A stretch of DNA of 64,000 bases, from positions 3,286,001-3,350,000 of the forward strand of contig JAUPSS010000001.1 in assembly GCA_040285825.1 (NCBI GenBank), in the 5' to 3' direction. Shown here piece after piece: positions 45,171 through 55,744 of this stretch (the stretch's first letter is position 1; the number at the start of each line of letters is the position of its first letter). Position numbers and translations under genes: made by a program. The notes below the pieces were generated by a model, which searched no databases, had not been told where the DNA came from, and saw only the letters and a program-made list of their open reading frames with translations. The stretch is from Eukaryota sp. TZLM1-RC. Taxonomy: Eukaryota; Metamonada: BaSk clade.

Positions 45171-47507
45171 ATACGTATTGGATCACCTTTGGGTGGTTCC
45201 AATGACAACTCCGAGACTGTTAGGACTGATCCTCCTACGTCTCACTCTTCGAGTTCTTCCTCCCGAACTCCTCAGTCGGGACCAGAACAACCCTTGTCAA
45301 CTGGGTCCGAGGGAAGCAATGCTTCTCCTCCTCCTGTGTTAACTCCTCCCTCCGGAGATTCTGTTACACAACCCAATGTTACAAGTTCTTCCTCCCAAAC
45401 TCCTCAGTTGGGAACAGAACAACCCTCTGGCGGCGAGAGAAGTGATACTTCCTCTCAACCCTCGGGTCAAGGTTCCACTCCATCTACGGATGACGTTCCT
45501 GTGGTTCCTATCAGTCTTCCTGTTCCTCCCTCTAATGTGGAAAACTTTGTACCTCTTTCTCCTCCCCCTGGTTCTGAAGGAGAGGTTGAAGATTCCCTTT
45601 TAGGTCCTGAACAGTTCAGTACCTTAGATGAATATCTGAAGTATATCATCAACCAGACTGATCCTGACTCGGCTAGCAACAAGATATCTGAGCTGTTGAA
45701 GCTCAAGAGGGTAGAACCTCCCTCTTCACCTATTGTTTGCGCTCCTGTTGCTCCTTCCACTTCTTCTACGGAAGCTCCTGGGGAAGGACAACAAGTTCCT
45801 TCTACTTCTTCTACGGAAGCTCCTGGGGAAGGACAACAAGCTCCCTCCATTCCTTCTAGGGAAGTTCCTATGGAAAGCAGCCCTCCGCAACAACCAGCTC
45901 CTCCTGCAGTCCCTGCTGGTAGCCCAAATCCTACTACTCCTTCTCAAGAAGTTCCTGTAGCAGGCCTTCCTGATACTTCTGCTCCTACTACGGTAGTTCC
46001 TACAGAAGTCCATTCAACTCCATCTGTTCCTCCTTCGGGAGTTCCTACTAGAGGAGTAATTCATGTCCCTCCAACCTCTGGCCAGACTCCTCAGCAAGGT
46101 CACGTTGTTTCTTCTGTTCCTGCTGCTTGGCAGGTGCTTAGTGCTGCACAGCCTAACACCTATCAAGCCCCAAGCCAGCCCCAGGAATCAGATTCTCCTT
46201 TCATCTCTACCCAACAGAGAACTGAAGCTCAAAACTTAGTTCTCAATGCAGGTATTGAATTAATGCTAGGAGATCCTGCATCGATTCCTCCCAATGAACT
46301 CATTGCTGCCTTACCCCCATTTTGGGGTCCAGAAGTGGTTAATGATCACGGCTTTAGGATCCGCAGAAGAATAGGTCCCTACTTCCCAACGGAGGAAGTA
46401 GACAATCTTACGGTTCGTTGTGACCCTCCTCCAATTTATCCTCAACGGGATACTGTTGGAGGGTTCAGAACTCCTCGTGAAGGTGTACAGAGGATCTTCG
46501 CTGGTGATGAGCTGCATCTCTTCCTCAACCGATGTAACCCATGTCCTTTCCCCAGGTTTAGCCCTGGATACAAAGCCTCTCTTGATATTTATATCAATAG
46601 AGACTTCAGGACTGGATGGTGGTACACTTACACTACGAACTATCAAAGATTGTACCTTCAAGACCGCAGACCAGACCATTGCGCGTCATATTTTGGTCCG
46701 GAGCATAGAAGGAATAGGTCACTAAGGGACGCCCTGATGAATGTACAGGAGAACATTGGTGTCACCAATTCCAGTTCTCTTCTGTGGGTCAATGTTGATG
46801 GTAACGTGCAAAGTTACTATCCGAGCGATCACGACCCAGTAGAATTGAGAACTTCTGAGCCTGACCCAGTTGAGACAGACACAGTTTTCTCATCTTTGAG
46901 CATTGAGCCTCAAAATGACCAACAACAAGATGAGCCAATGGCAACTACTGACACTGTTGAGTCAGTGCAACAACCTGTAGTTGTCCAATCTCAGGATCCA
47001 TCAACTCCTTCCCAGGTTCCTCAGGACCCTAGGCTCCTAGGAGTAACTCCTTCTAACACTCCCATAGCTCCCCAGTATTCCAACACCCTACTGATGGAAG
47101 CTATGGCGAGTTCACAAGATAGAGATAGAGATAGACAAAGAGGTGGTCGTCCTAGAAAACCCACCCTGGAAGCCAACGATATCTCTGACCCAGTAAGGAT
47201 CTTGAAATTCATCGACAGATTTATTCTGTATGCTAGGACTGAGAGGACCATTGAAGAGAGAGACATCAATGAATCTGACCCTACTCAAGTCAGACTAGCA
47301 AGAGAAGTGTCTGAATTAAGAAGACAACTTGAGGAACGTTCTCGTCCTCCTGCCACTCCTCAATCCATAAGCAGAGAAAACCGGAACCTCCCTCTCGATC
47401 AGAGATATGGTAACCCCTCCACGAGTGGGACCGATTCAGAGCTGCTGCTCAAGTCGACCCTCGTAGGATCGCCTCCTGTGTTACTCCAGAGTGCTTGGCC
47501 GCTCTGA
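45147..47507 (+). CDS. Family A copy 2 gag (frame lost at 47414)
   Basis: Starts MSNPQRSSIRIGSPLGG inside the LTR. Ser/Pro/Thr-rich N-terminus with two tandem STEAPGEGQQ units (about residues 208-240), then the capsid-like gag including the RTGWWYTYTTNYQRLYLQD block. A C is missing from the run at 47414-47417 (four, where copy 1 has five), so residues after about 757 are out of frame. The gag-pol frame resumes in another register with no ATG until 47495. Copy 1's stop at 6137 is a sense codon (TCG) here. Confidence 0.85.
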   Translation: MSNPQRSSIRIGSPLGGSNDNSETVRTDPPTSHSSSSSSRTPQSGPEQPLSTGSEGSNASPPPVLTPPSGDSVTQPNVTSSSSQTPQLGTEQPSGGERSDTSSQPSGQGSTPSTDDVPVVPISLPVPPSNVENFVPLSPPPGSEGEVEDSLLGPEQFSTLDEYLKYIINQTDPDSASNKISELLKLKRVEPPSSPIVCAPVAPSTSSTEAPGEGQQVPSTSSTEAPGEGQQAPSIPSREVPMESSPPQQPAPPAVPAGSPNPTTPSQEVPVAGLPDTSAPTTVVPTEVHSTPSVPPSGVPTRGVIHVPPTSGQTPQQGHVVSSVPAAWQVLSAAQPNTYQAPSQPQESDSPFISTQQRTEAQNLVLNAGIELMLGDPASIPPNELIAALPPFWGPEVVNDHGFRIRRRIGPYFPTEEVDNLTVRCDPPPIYPQRDTVGGFRTPREGVQRIFAGDELHLFLNRCNPCPFPRFSPGYKASLDIYINRDFRTGWWYTYTTNYQRLYLQDRRPDHCASYFGPEHRRNRSLRDALMNVQENIGVTNSSSLLWVNVDGNVQSYYPSDHDPVELRTSEPDPVETDTVFSSLSIEPQNDQQQDEPMATTDTVESVQQPVVVQSQDPSTPSQVPQDPRLLGVTPSNTPIAPQYSNTLLMEAMASSQDRDRDRQRGGRPRKPTLEANDISDPVRILKFIDRFILYARTERTIEERDINESDPTQVRLAREVSELRRQLEERSRPPATPQSISRENRNLPLDQRYGNPSTSGTDSELLLKSTLVGSPPVLLQSAWPL

Positions 47508-50500
47508 GAGCTCATGGCAGGTTTTCGTCTATGTCTGATAGTATCTCAGCTATCGACAACATTAATGAGGAGCAAATATGGGAATCAATTTTACACCTCA
47601 GCCAGTATAGTACTTTAGAAAGGGCGAGGAATCAGTTATATAGAGTCCAGATGAATTGGAATATTCAGGACTTTAGGAATCGCTGGGGCGACTTCACAGT
47701 GAGGCTAATGAGAACAGTTTCACGAAGTACTGCCATTTCTGACGTCAGGGCAAGCGACCGTGCCTTGTATGGTCAACACTTTCTACAGCGCATTCAAAAC
47801 TGGGAAATTGCAACCCATATGATCGATTCTGTTGGTATTCAGGCCATCAGCGACAACCTGAGAACCGTATGGTCCACACCCAATGTTTGGCAACACCATA
47901 CTTTACAACAATTTGTCGACATCCTTGCTGCTGAATACATGAGTTGGTGTTCAGCAAGATCCTATGACGAGCAAAGGGCCAACATCAGTGACAGCTATCA
48001 ACAACATATGGGTCACTATGTTAGAGCAAACCCAAAGGACAAGAAAAGAATAGGCAAATTTAAGCCTGCGGGTTCCAGCGTCGCCCCTGCTCAACTTACC
48101 AAAAGGAGCAAGTCGCAAATTAAGAAAGAAAGAGATAAAGCTGGTCTCTGTAGATTCTGTGGTCTTCCAGGCCACTCCATTAACGAATGTCCCGACCCTG
48201 ATTGCCAGCGATCCAAGCAATGGCGAGAAGCCAACCCAGATGCCGTTCGAGCATATTTGGCTAGGGGTAGTAGTAATAGTAGTAGTAGAGGCAGAGGTAG
48301 ACGTAGAGGAAGAGGCAAGGGCCCTTCTAGTAGTAATAAACGTTCCCATAAATATTCAATGTTTACTATAGAGCAAGATAGCTCTCCAACAGGTAATACA
48401 TCAAAGCAACGTTCAAACAAATGTTCCTTGTTTACTATAGAGCAAGACAGCTCTCCAGCACGTAAAACACCAAACATAAAACAAACCTCAGTCTCCAACC
48501 AGTGGATTAAGTGCTTAACTAATCCTTTGACTACCCGGAATTTTAAAACAGCTACAACGATAGAAACACCAAATAAACCCTGTTTCATTTATGAGTTCGA
48601 CTCGAACCCAGACTCAGAGTCCCACAGCGATATCTTCATGGTTCGCACCTCAGATGTCGCACGCAAAAATTTAAAATTGAAATTTTCATTAAATAACTGC
48701 GAAATAGAAGGGATCATCGACTCTGGAGCTTCGATATCAGTCATCACTGTTGATTTAGCAGAGAGATGCAACATGGTAAAGACTAACCATTGCATAAACT
48801 TTAAGTCTGCAAACAACATCATGTCGAAGTCGTTAGGATCAGCAGAAGGCACACTGAGCTTCAGACTCGGTAGTGTAACCCAATTAGTTCATGTGAAACA
48901 TAGCTTGGCCATCATTCCTGGCAACAATATGTTACTAATTGGTAGAGACCTGTTGCATCACCTAGGCTTATTGAACGATGAAGGCCTCTTCATCAAGATG
49001 GATGAGGAACATCGTACATTACTTCTGCCTGAGGCTGAATTCGACCATCGAATCTCCCAAGTCTCAGATGTCGTCAACGTCCCCAGACGTTGGTTGGAGC
49101 ACATACAGTCTTCTGGTTGTACTATTAACCTCGACTGTGATAACGACAAGAAGACCTTACTTCTAACCTTGAAAGAGTTCGAAGAGACATTCACCCTTAA
49201 GCCGCATGCCGATGGGATTGACTGTCCTCCAATGGAGATCAACTTTCACGATGAAAGTATTCGAGTCAGACGACCCCCTCGTAGGTTAAACCCCGAGAAG
49301 CAGAAAGTCGCCGAACAGATCTTCGATGAACTCGTCGAGTCTGGATTTGCTGTACCATCGAACCATGAGTTCAGCTCTCCAGTATGTCTTGTGGTATACC
49401 CTGATCATCGTAAGCCTCGCCTTACTGGTGATTACAGCGGCAAGGACGGAGTCAACGCCAACACTATTCCCGTTGAACCTAATCTCCCCAGAATATCCGA
49501 TGTGCTAGTCTTCCTTTCGGAAGCCAATTTCATCGGCACCCTTGACCTCCCCAAAGCCTTTTGGCAACTAAAGATTGCTGAAAAGGACTGGAAGAAGACT
49601 GCCTTAAGCATCCCTGGCAAAAGTATCATGTTTAAACGTGCTGCTTTCGGCCTCAAGAACGTTCCTGCAGTTTTCCAGAACGTTATGGCAGACATCTTCT
49701 CCGGAGACGGTGTATTCATCTATATAGATGACATCATCATAGTAGGTAGAACTTTCAACGAGTTCCTCGGACGTCTAAGACGTGTCCTCGAGAAGGCTCG
49801 AACCCGTAGAGTTAGCCTTGGACTGCCCAAGTGCCATTTTGTGTCCTCTAGACACCCAATAAAAATCCTTGGTAGCAGATTCCAACACAAAACCAGGACC
49901 ATTGATCCTACACGCACAGAGTCTTTACTGAATCTTCCCAGACCTAAGACTGTGAAAGACGCCCGTAGCCTTATCGGCTCAGTCAACTTCATTAGGGAAT
50001 GGCTTCCCCAGGTAACCAAGCATGTTGCCCCGATCATCAAACTAACACACGGCAAACCACGTCGCCTGCAGTGGAAAGACACTCACGACCACCATTTAGC
50101 CGAAATCAAACGCCTGATCGCGGAGCATATGCCTCTAAACTTACCTCCGGTGGATAACCAAGTTCTAATTAGTTGCGATGCCTCTGATATAGCAGTTGGC
50201 GGCGTGATTTGGGAACAAATGGAACCCACTAAGGACCCTGGTACTTCCTTACTTAATAGGAAATGTAGACCAATCAGCTTCTTCAGCAGATTGTTGACTA
50301 ACTCCCAGCAGAACTGGCCCACGGTACAGAAAGAGCTTTACGCTATCCTTCTCATGCTTACCGAAAGTGGCTTCGAGAACTACCTCAAAGGAAGGCGCCT
50401 GATCATTTTCACAGATCACCAAAACCTTACTTACATGCTCACCGCTCCGAACAAAAACAGAATAGTCAGAAGGTGGCTTCCCATCTTTTCTGAGTTCCTA

Positions 50501-51817
50501 TTCGACATAGTTCATACAAAAGGGGAAGAGAACCATTGGGCAGACATGCTATCTAGGATAGTACCGCCCCAAGACAATCATACCATCAACCACCTGGTAC
50601 ATTCTAATGACCAAGAGTTTCACCCTATCTACTACACAAATAGGATTGACGAAACTGAGTCAGAGAGATGCTTCGTTGAAGATCTCCATACATTTGAGAA
50701 GGTGCTCATCCTTCAAGACAGATGCTCCAATGACCTTCCACTCTTCGAGCCATGGCTCTGCAAGATCAGGTCCGAACAAAAGCGAGCCCTCGCTAACCAG
50801 GACACCTCATTTAACAACTGTACTTTGGATAGTCGTCTAGATCTTTATCTGACTCCAGAGCACAAGATCGTGATTCCTCAATCACTGGTTAAGGATACGC
50901 TTAACCTTCTACATGGACTCCCGCAAGGTGGCCACCCCAGTAAGGCAGAAAGTCTCATCAGACTCAAGAACAGCGACTACTGGTGGCCTAACATGCTTTC
51001 AGACATGACCAAGCACGTCCAAGAATGCCCCTCCTGTCAGAAGACAGCAGCAGTCCCCAAACTGCATGTCCCTACAACTGGTTCCTTGTGGGCTGACAGA
51101 TCATTCGCACGAGTTAACGTCGACGTCATTGGTCCTCTTCCTGAAGATCAAGACGGCCACAGATACATTCTTGTATTTGTGGATAGCTTCACGAGGTTCA
51201 CTATCATAGTCCCTCTCAAAGAACTCAACGCCAACCTTACTGCTGACGCTCTCATATGGAAGGTATGCGCGATATTCGGGATCCCGTTCATAGTTCATAG
51301 TGACAACGGTCCTGAGTTCTCTAAAGCTGTTTTCGACGCTCTATGTGAATTTTTGGGCATAGAGGTCTCAAAGTCCGTCCCTCACTTCTCTCAGTCCAAC
51401 GGTTTAGTCGAACGCCGTCACCGTGACATTTTGCAGAATTTGAGGAAGCTGCTCGTAGATTTTAACGCCTACGACGCATGGTCAGAGTACATACCCTATG
51501 TACAATTGTTAATCAACTCATCCAAGAGTTCGATTACAGGTTACTCTCCATACGAGCTCATGTTTGGTTCAGATTTTAGCCCAAGAGCTGACCCCGGCAA
51601 AATCATAGAGACCCTCGAAAGCTCAACGTCTGAGTCAACCTACATCAACAACATTCAATCCAAATTTGCCAGATTGAAGAAGAAACAGGAGGAAGCAGAG
51701 CTTCGTCAAGCTTCCAAGGCTCCTCCTCGTGATTCCCAAATCGAAGCCAACCCTTTCTCTCCTGGCCAATTGGTCAAACGAGCTTCGTCTTCCACTGCTA
51801 AGTTACATGGTAACTAG
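47495..51817 (+). CDS. Family A copy 2 pol (protease, RT, RNase H, integrase)
   Basis: Continues the polyprotein after the frameshift: CCHC knuckle (CRFCGLPGH), retropepsin (IIDSGAS), RT with YIDD, RNase H with intact QKELYAI and FTDHQNL, HHCC finger and DDE integrase core (NVDVIGPL, HSDNGPEF, SNGLVERRHR). It ends at TAG 51815-51817, where copy 1 has TAC in the GPF motif (YKGPF), removing the chromodomain-like tail. Integrase core residues are all present. Confidence 0.92.
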   Translation: MAALRAHGRFSSMSDSISAIDNINEEQIWESILHLSQYSTLERARNQLYRVQMNWNIQDFRNRWGDFTVRLMRTVSRSTAISDVRASDRALYGQHFLQRIQNWEIATHMIDSVGIQAISDNLRTVWSTPNVWQHHTLQQFVDILAAEYMSWCSARSYDEQRANISDSYQQHMGHYVRANPKDKKRIGKFKPAGSSVAPAQLTKRSKSQIKKERDKAGLCRFCGLPGHSINECPDPDCQRSKQWREANPDAVRAYLARGSSNSSSRGRGRRRGRGKGPSSSNKRSHKYSMFTIEQDSSPTGNTSKQRSNKCSLFTIEQDSSPARKTPNIKQTSVSNQWIKCLTNPLTTRNFKTATTIETPNKPCFIYEFDSNPDSESHSDIFMVRTSDVARKNLKLKFSLNNCEIEGIIDSGASISVITVDLAERCNMVKTNHCINFKSANNIMSKSLGSAEGTLSFRLGSVTQLVHVKHSLAIIPGNNMLLIGRDLLHHLGLLNDEGLFIKMDEEHRTLLLPEAEFDHRISQVSDVVNVPRRWLEHIQSSGCTINLDCDNDKKTLLLTLKEFEETFTLKPHADGIDCPPMEINFHDESIRVRRPPRRLNPEKQKVAEQIFDELVESGFAVPSNHEFSSPVCLVVYPDHRKPRLTGDYSGKDGVNANTIPVEPNLPRISDVLVFLSEANFIGTLDLPKAFWQLKIAEKDWKKTALSIPGKSIMFKRAAFGLKNVPAVFQNVMADIFSGDGVFIYIDDIIIVGRTFNEFLGRLRRVLEKARTRRVSLGLPKCHFVSSRHPIKILGSRFQHKTRTIDPTRTESLLNLPRPKTVKDARSLIGSVNFIREWLPQVTKHVAPIIKLTHGKPRRLQWKDTHDHHLAEIKRLIAEHMPLNLPPVDNQVLISCDASDIAVGGVIWEQMEPTKDPGTSLLNRKCRPISFFSRLLTNSQQNWPTVQKELYAILLMLTESGFENYLKGRRLIIFTDHQNLTYMLTAPNKNRIVRRWLPIFSEFLFDIVHTKGEENHWADMLSRIVPPQDNHTINHLVHSNDQEFHPIYYTNRIDETESERCFVEDLHTFEKVLILQDRCSNDLPLFEPWLCKIRSEQKRALANQDTSFNNCTLDSRLDLYLTPEHKIVIPQSLVKDTLNLLHGLPQGGHPSKAESLIRLKNSDYWWPNMLSDMTKHVQECPSCQKTAAVPKLHVPTTGSLWADRSFARVNVDVIGPLPEDQDGHRYILVFVDSFTRFTIIVPLKELNANLTADALIWKVCAIFGIPFIVHSDNGPEFSKAVFDALCEFLGIEVSKSVPHFSQSNGLVERRHRDILQNLRKLLVDFNAYDAWSEYIPYVQLLINSSKSSITGYSPYELMFGSDFSPRADPGKIIETLESSTSESTYINNIQSKFARLKKKQEEAELRQASKAPPRDSQIEANPFSPGQLVKRASSSTAKLHGN

Positions 51818-52246
51818 AAAGGACCATTCTTAGTTATTGACACACCTTCTACCTCCACAGCTGACATCAAGAACCTGTGTACTGGTATGGTTGTTAAAGC
51901 CAGTGTGAAGCACCTCCAACCTTGGCATTCCAGTTTACCAGTAGATGATGAATTTCACTCCTGGGTTGCTGCTGGCGATGCAGAAGAGCACGTGATCCAG
52001 AAAGTCCTCAGTCAGGATGGTGATTACTGCCAAGTCCAATGGCCTGGCAATCATATTACCACTGAGCTGGTTTCGACTGTTCAAAACACCTCTGCCTATA
52101 AAGAATTCTCCAAGTCTGTTTCTAATACTCGCTCTCGTCCTTCACGCCGTAAACGTCGTTCTGATAATATTAACAATAATGTTAATCCAACTCCTATCAG
52201 GCCTCGACGCTCGAAAAGAAGAAAGGGCAGTGTTAGCCTTGGATAA
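51818..52246 (+). pseudogene. Family A copy 2 integrase tail beyond the nonsense codon
   Basis: Same frame as the preceding pol. Encodes the end of the GPF module and the chromodomain-like block (EEHVIQKVLSQDGDYCQVQW) and the basic C-terminus RRSKRRKGSVSLG, stopping inside the 3' LTR. The aromatic cage motif TWEP of canonical chromodomains is replaced by TTEL. Confidence 0.85.
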
Positions 52247-52384
52247 TATTTATAATAGTTTATTTATAGTTTATTATTAGTATTGTATTATTGCGCCCAT
52301 GCGCTTGAGTTAAGGGAAATCCTCATTCCCTCGTAATAAATTACATTTAAGGTATACTCAATGTCTAACCCCCACAGATCATCA
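52231..52384 (+). repeat. 3' LTR of family A copy 2
   Basis: 154 bp, two mismatches to 45017-45170 (GGTATACTC for GGTTTACTC; CCACAG for CCAAAG). Confidence 0.95.
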
Positions 52385-54060
52385 AAATGAGAATAAGCAA
52401 AAGGCACCGACTGATATTTCACATGTTCGACTCTACCTAATTGTGCCAACGGTTCTTCATATTTTTTATCTTCCTTTATACTGCAAAGGATAATGGCGAC
52501 TCAATAGAGAGCACCAAACAAGCGGCAGAATTTTACAGACATTGACGGAGACTACATCAATCACATATTAGAACACCATCGAGTACTGAAGCTACTAAAT
52601 TTGCTCTTCGTTTACCGAAAGAGTATCATTTTCATTTGGAGATAGCTTAACGAACTAAAGGTTCTATGAAGAATTCAATATTAAAACTTTTACAAATAGC
52701 ATACAATTCATCTTAAACTGAATCATGAACAATTGAACGATAGGTAATAAAAGATTTGCAGTTTAAAATATGGGAAAGGGTAACCACATTCTTACAGTGA
52801 CAAATTAAATCATTTGGTAACGAACAAGGCCATAAGAAACATCTCATTCTCATAGCGGTACTCCATTGATGATCATTGAGTAGAAGCCCATATATGTTGG
52901 GAACTTGGGAGATCAGGCAACTTGAGCAACTGTCTTCAAGGTCGATCAAAAAGTTTGCAAAAACAAGATTATTTTCTTTAGACAAGCTAAGACGTACAAT
53001 ATAATCCAAGTTTTCTAAAACTTTTAAGATTTTTTTCTACAATTTTGCAAATGTCAATGGTAAGGAGAGCAAGCGTCTTGGAGGGTGTTCCACCATATCA
53101 GAGGGAAAACATTGAGACCGAAAATTTGATGAAAGAGAACCCTGTTTGCTGTTGAAAAGAAATAAGATAAGCGCAGCAACAATTTTCAATGAAATCAATT
53201 TGGTTTGGAAAAACATTCAAAAATTCAAATTTATACAATTCTTACCACCTCCAATAATTGCACCTTAACACAGGTGAATTATTAGAAATTGATCCATCTC
53301 GATAACAAAGTCACATTTTTGGATGTACGAAACTTGGTGGTGTTGATTTTCATAATAATTTTGTCCTTGGTTGGTTAAAATCCTACAAAATTCCAAAACA
53401 ATTTGATGGTGATGTTGACCTCAAAATGTGAATAAATTCATTGTAATAACACACCCTAAGAAAACAGATTTTTCAATGGTTATCAATATTTAAATTCTCC
53501 ATTGATTCTAACTCATTTCCAAATTAAGCCAACAAATTTGAAAGATGGCTTTTGACGTCCTCAATATTTCCAAGATCTCAAACACCCAAACACCGAAAAC
53601 CATACTGATTCTAATTGATGAAAAAAACCTTGACAATATTATTAAAAAAATCAATTGGTTCATGGCCAATAATTAAACATTTGGCAATATTAAAAGAAAA
53701 CACAATATCTTCATAACGCTGTTGAATAAAATTCGCTGATGTTTTGAGAACTGAAATAGGAGCAATGACAGAAATGTCATCCATATAGGTTACAATGATA
53801 ATTTTTGGAAACTTTTCTTTAATTCACACGAAAACGGATGAATCGCCAAAGAAAGGAAAAAAGGCCATGAGGATCACCCTGTTTAACACTTGAAAGAGAA
53901 AGTAGGTCAAAATTTTCATAAACAAGTAATTTCATTAAAAACAAGGTAACAATTCTGGCAAGTAATTCAACAAAGCACCATGAATACTGCACCGATGAAT
54001 TGAATTGAAATAACTACAAATACCTTTTTTAAACTCAATTTTTATTTATTCCAATAAAAA
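52385..54060 (-). mobile_element. Non-LTR fragments: family C scrap, then family B-like RT copy
   Basis: 52385-52430 resembles family C (17290-17320). From about 54060 down to 52690 a family B-like element runs on the minus strand: FNSIHRCSIHGAL, a degenerate GDPHG, RT active site YMDDISVIAP (about 53790-53760), a region VFANFLIDLEDSCSSCLISQ, GLLLNDHQWSTAMRMRCF, and zinc motif CHCKNVVTLSHILNC, ending before the endonuclease. Frames are broken in several places. The 5' part is cut at the 3' end of the next element. Confidence 0.75.
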
Positions 54061-54063
54061 ACA

Positions 54064-55500
54064 AATTATACGACCAGGTTAAAATTCTATGTCTTCATAA
54101 CCCAAGTCAGCCAAGAAGAATTGATTGGAGGTTTTTCTTTCATAAACGCGTCCAATAGATAACATAGCTGAAGATAATAAGGGAACAAAATTGAAAATTG
54201 AAAATACAAATCTGTTTTGCCAAAAACTCTTGTCAAAAACTCTTCCAGTACGTTGTTTCACAATTTCAACAAAATCATCCAGAAAAGACAAAGCAAGAGG
54301 TCCAAGCGTGCCATGAAGGGAAACTGCAAATGGACAGAGGACATAATGAGTATGCGATTCTGCATTCAAGGGTAACAATTTTGCTTTGTATTTGTCAATT
54401 TTGGCTTTTTCGGAAACAGTTAAGGGGTCCCTATATTTTGATTGAGCCATTGGAATAAATGAATCATTACATACATCAGTGGATCTCACATCTGTAATAA
54501 TTTTAGTACCTCCAAGACCTTCAAGCATTAAATCACCTCTATTTCGACCAAACGAATTCAAAGTATTTTCATCAACCAAACGGGAAAGTAATAGTTCTAA
54601 ATAGGAAACAATTCTATGTGATTTTGACATACAATAGAGTTGATCTCTTACCGCCTCATGAACTTTTGATCGGAAAATAATAAAATGTTTACAATTGAAT
54701 AAATGATTTGGAGAAATTTTTGAACCACATTTACAAATCAAATTATGAGGTACGTTATCAGGCCAAATAAAACAACGAGGGCGGATTGTACAAGAAAATT
54801 CTGTATCATTTAAAAGAAGACCATAAATTTGAGGAATTTGAGTAATTAAGCACGAAGAGGAACTGTTTTGGGCAGCTAACAAATAGTTTGCGAAAGCGAG
54901 ATTATCTTTTTTGGCCAAGCCAAGACGAACATTAAAATCCAAGCCTTCAAAAATTATTGTTAACTTTTGTTGCAATTGTTTAACACAATACCTCAAATTA
55001 ACTAGTGTTCTAGATAGTATTTCCTGTACATTGTCGGGAAAACATTTACTCCAAATTTCAGAGGGCAAACAATCAAGGGCATTTTGTAGGTCTTTAGGAA
55101 AATTATTGCTTGTAAAATTCAATAAATTAACATCATTGGGAAAACGGTTGCAAAATTCAAAAACAAAATTTTTCCCTCCACCAAGAAAAGCAGCCTGACA
55201 GAAAAATAGACGATTTAGTGAAATAAATTACACCAAAATTAGATGATGAAATACATGACTTCGAAATAGTTCAGGATTGACATCAATCAAAGATGCAAAA
55301 AATTTGTTCTCAAATAGTTAAATGAGAGGCAAAATACAAATACCTGAAAAAAAATAAAAGTTCTTGACCAGAAATTTGTTTGTCTAAAATTGAAGAGGGA
55401 AGAGGGTGGGGAGAAGAAGTGGAAAGGACAACATCAGCAACTTGTGTTCGTTTGTTCTTTCTTCTGACTCTACTAGAATCAGAAACAGATTCAGGCATCG
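54064..55500 (-). mobile_element. Non-LTR family B, internally deleted copy
   Basis: Its 5' end has the leader and N-terminus shared with family A (MPESVSDSSRVRRKN, 55498; leader similar to 35695-35736). After about 60 residues and a scrambled stretch (55200-55310) it jumps to the thumb and C-terminal region (55122-54079), so the RT is deleted. 5' end lies 172 bp upstream of tRNA-Thr copy 2. Confidence 0.8.
54079..55122 (-). CDS. Family B retroelement protein, C-terminal 347 residues
   Basis: Intact frame. Thumb-like helices (LVNLRYCVKQLQQKL), DNLAFANYLLAAQNSSSSCL, zinc motif CKCGSKISPNHLFNC (about 148-162), R-G-D-x13-D (RGDLMLEG...IITDV, about 215-231), SEKAKIDKYKAK (KxxKY-like), and CPFAVSLHGTLGPLALSFLDDF, parallel to the family A block. 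This is the reference sequence for the restriction-like endonuclease of family B. Lacks RT, hence not autonomous. Confidence 0.8.
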   Translation of the reverse strand: MNFTSNNFPKDLQNALDCLPSEIWSKCFPDNVQEILSRTLVNLRYCVKQLQQKLTIIFEGLDFNVRLGLAKKDNLAFANYLLAAQNSSSSCLITQIPQIYGLLLNDTEFSCTIRPRCFIWPDNVPHNLICKCGSKISPNHLFNCKHFIIFRSKVHEAVRDQLYCMSKSHRIVSYLELLLSRLVDENTLNSFGRNRGDLMLEGLGGTKIITDVRSTDVCNDSFIPMAQSKYRDPLTVSEKAKIDKYKAKLLPLNAESHTHYVLCPFAVSLHGTLGPLALSFLDDFVEIVKQRTGRVFDKSFWQNRFVFSIFNFVPLLSSAMLSIGRVYERKTSNQFFLADLGYEDIEF

Positions 55501-55671
55501 CTAAAAAGAAGTAAAAACAACGATCACGGCTCTGTAAGAATTGGAATAAGGCGCATTTTTTTGTAGAGGAGGAAGAAAAAAAATAATATAGTAATTCAAT
55601 AAGACATCATTTTCAATGAGTTTGAAAATCTACGTTATATTTTAGATCACCAATATAGTGAATGATTAAAC

Positions 55672-55744
55672 GCCTGTATGGCTCAATTGGTAGAGCATTC
55701 GTTTTGTAAGCGAAAGGTCCTGAGTTCGATTCTCAGTGCAGGCA
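55672..55744 (+). tRNA. tRNA-Thr (TGT), copy 2
   Basis: 73-nt cloverleaf as at 44760-44832 with A box TGGCTCAATTGG; same anticodon loop TTTGTAA, T arm and discriminator A. A run of T follows within 15 bases. It is inverted with respect to copy 1, and the 10.8 kb between them is almost all retroelement. Confidence 0.97.

Larger units (their letters stand above)
45017..52384 (+). mobile_element. LTR retroelement family A, copy 2 (full length, 7.4 kb)
   Basis: 154-bp LTRs at 45017-45170 and 52231-52384 differing at two positions, and 4-bp target duplication AAAT (45013-45016, 52385-52388). Internal region collinear with copy 1, with one extra 15-residue repeat in gag. Older than copy 1 by LTR divergence, but RNase H catalytic residues are intact. 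Broken by one base loss and one nonsense codon. Confidence 0.95.
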
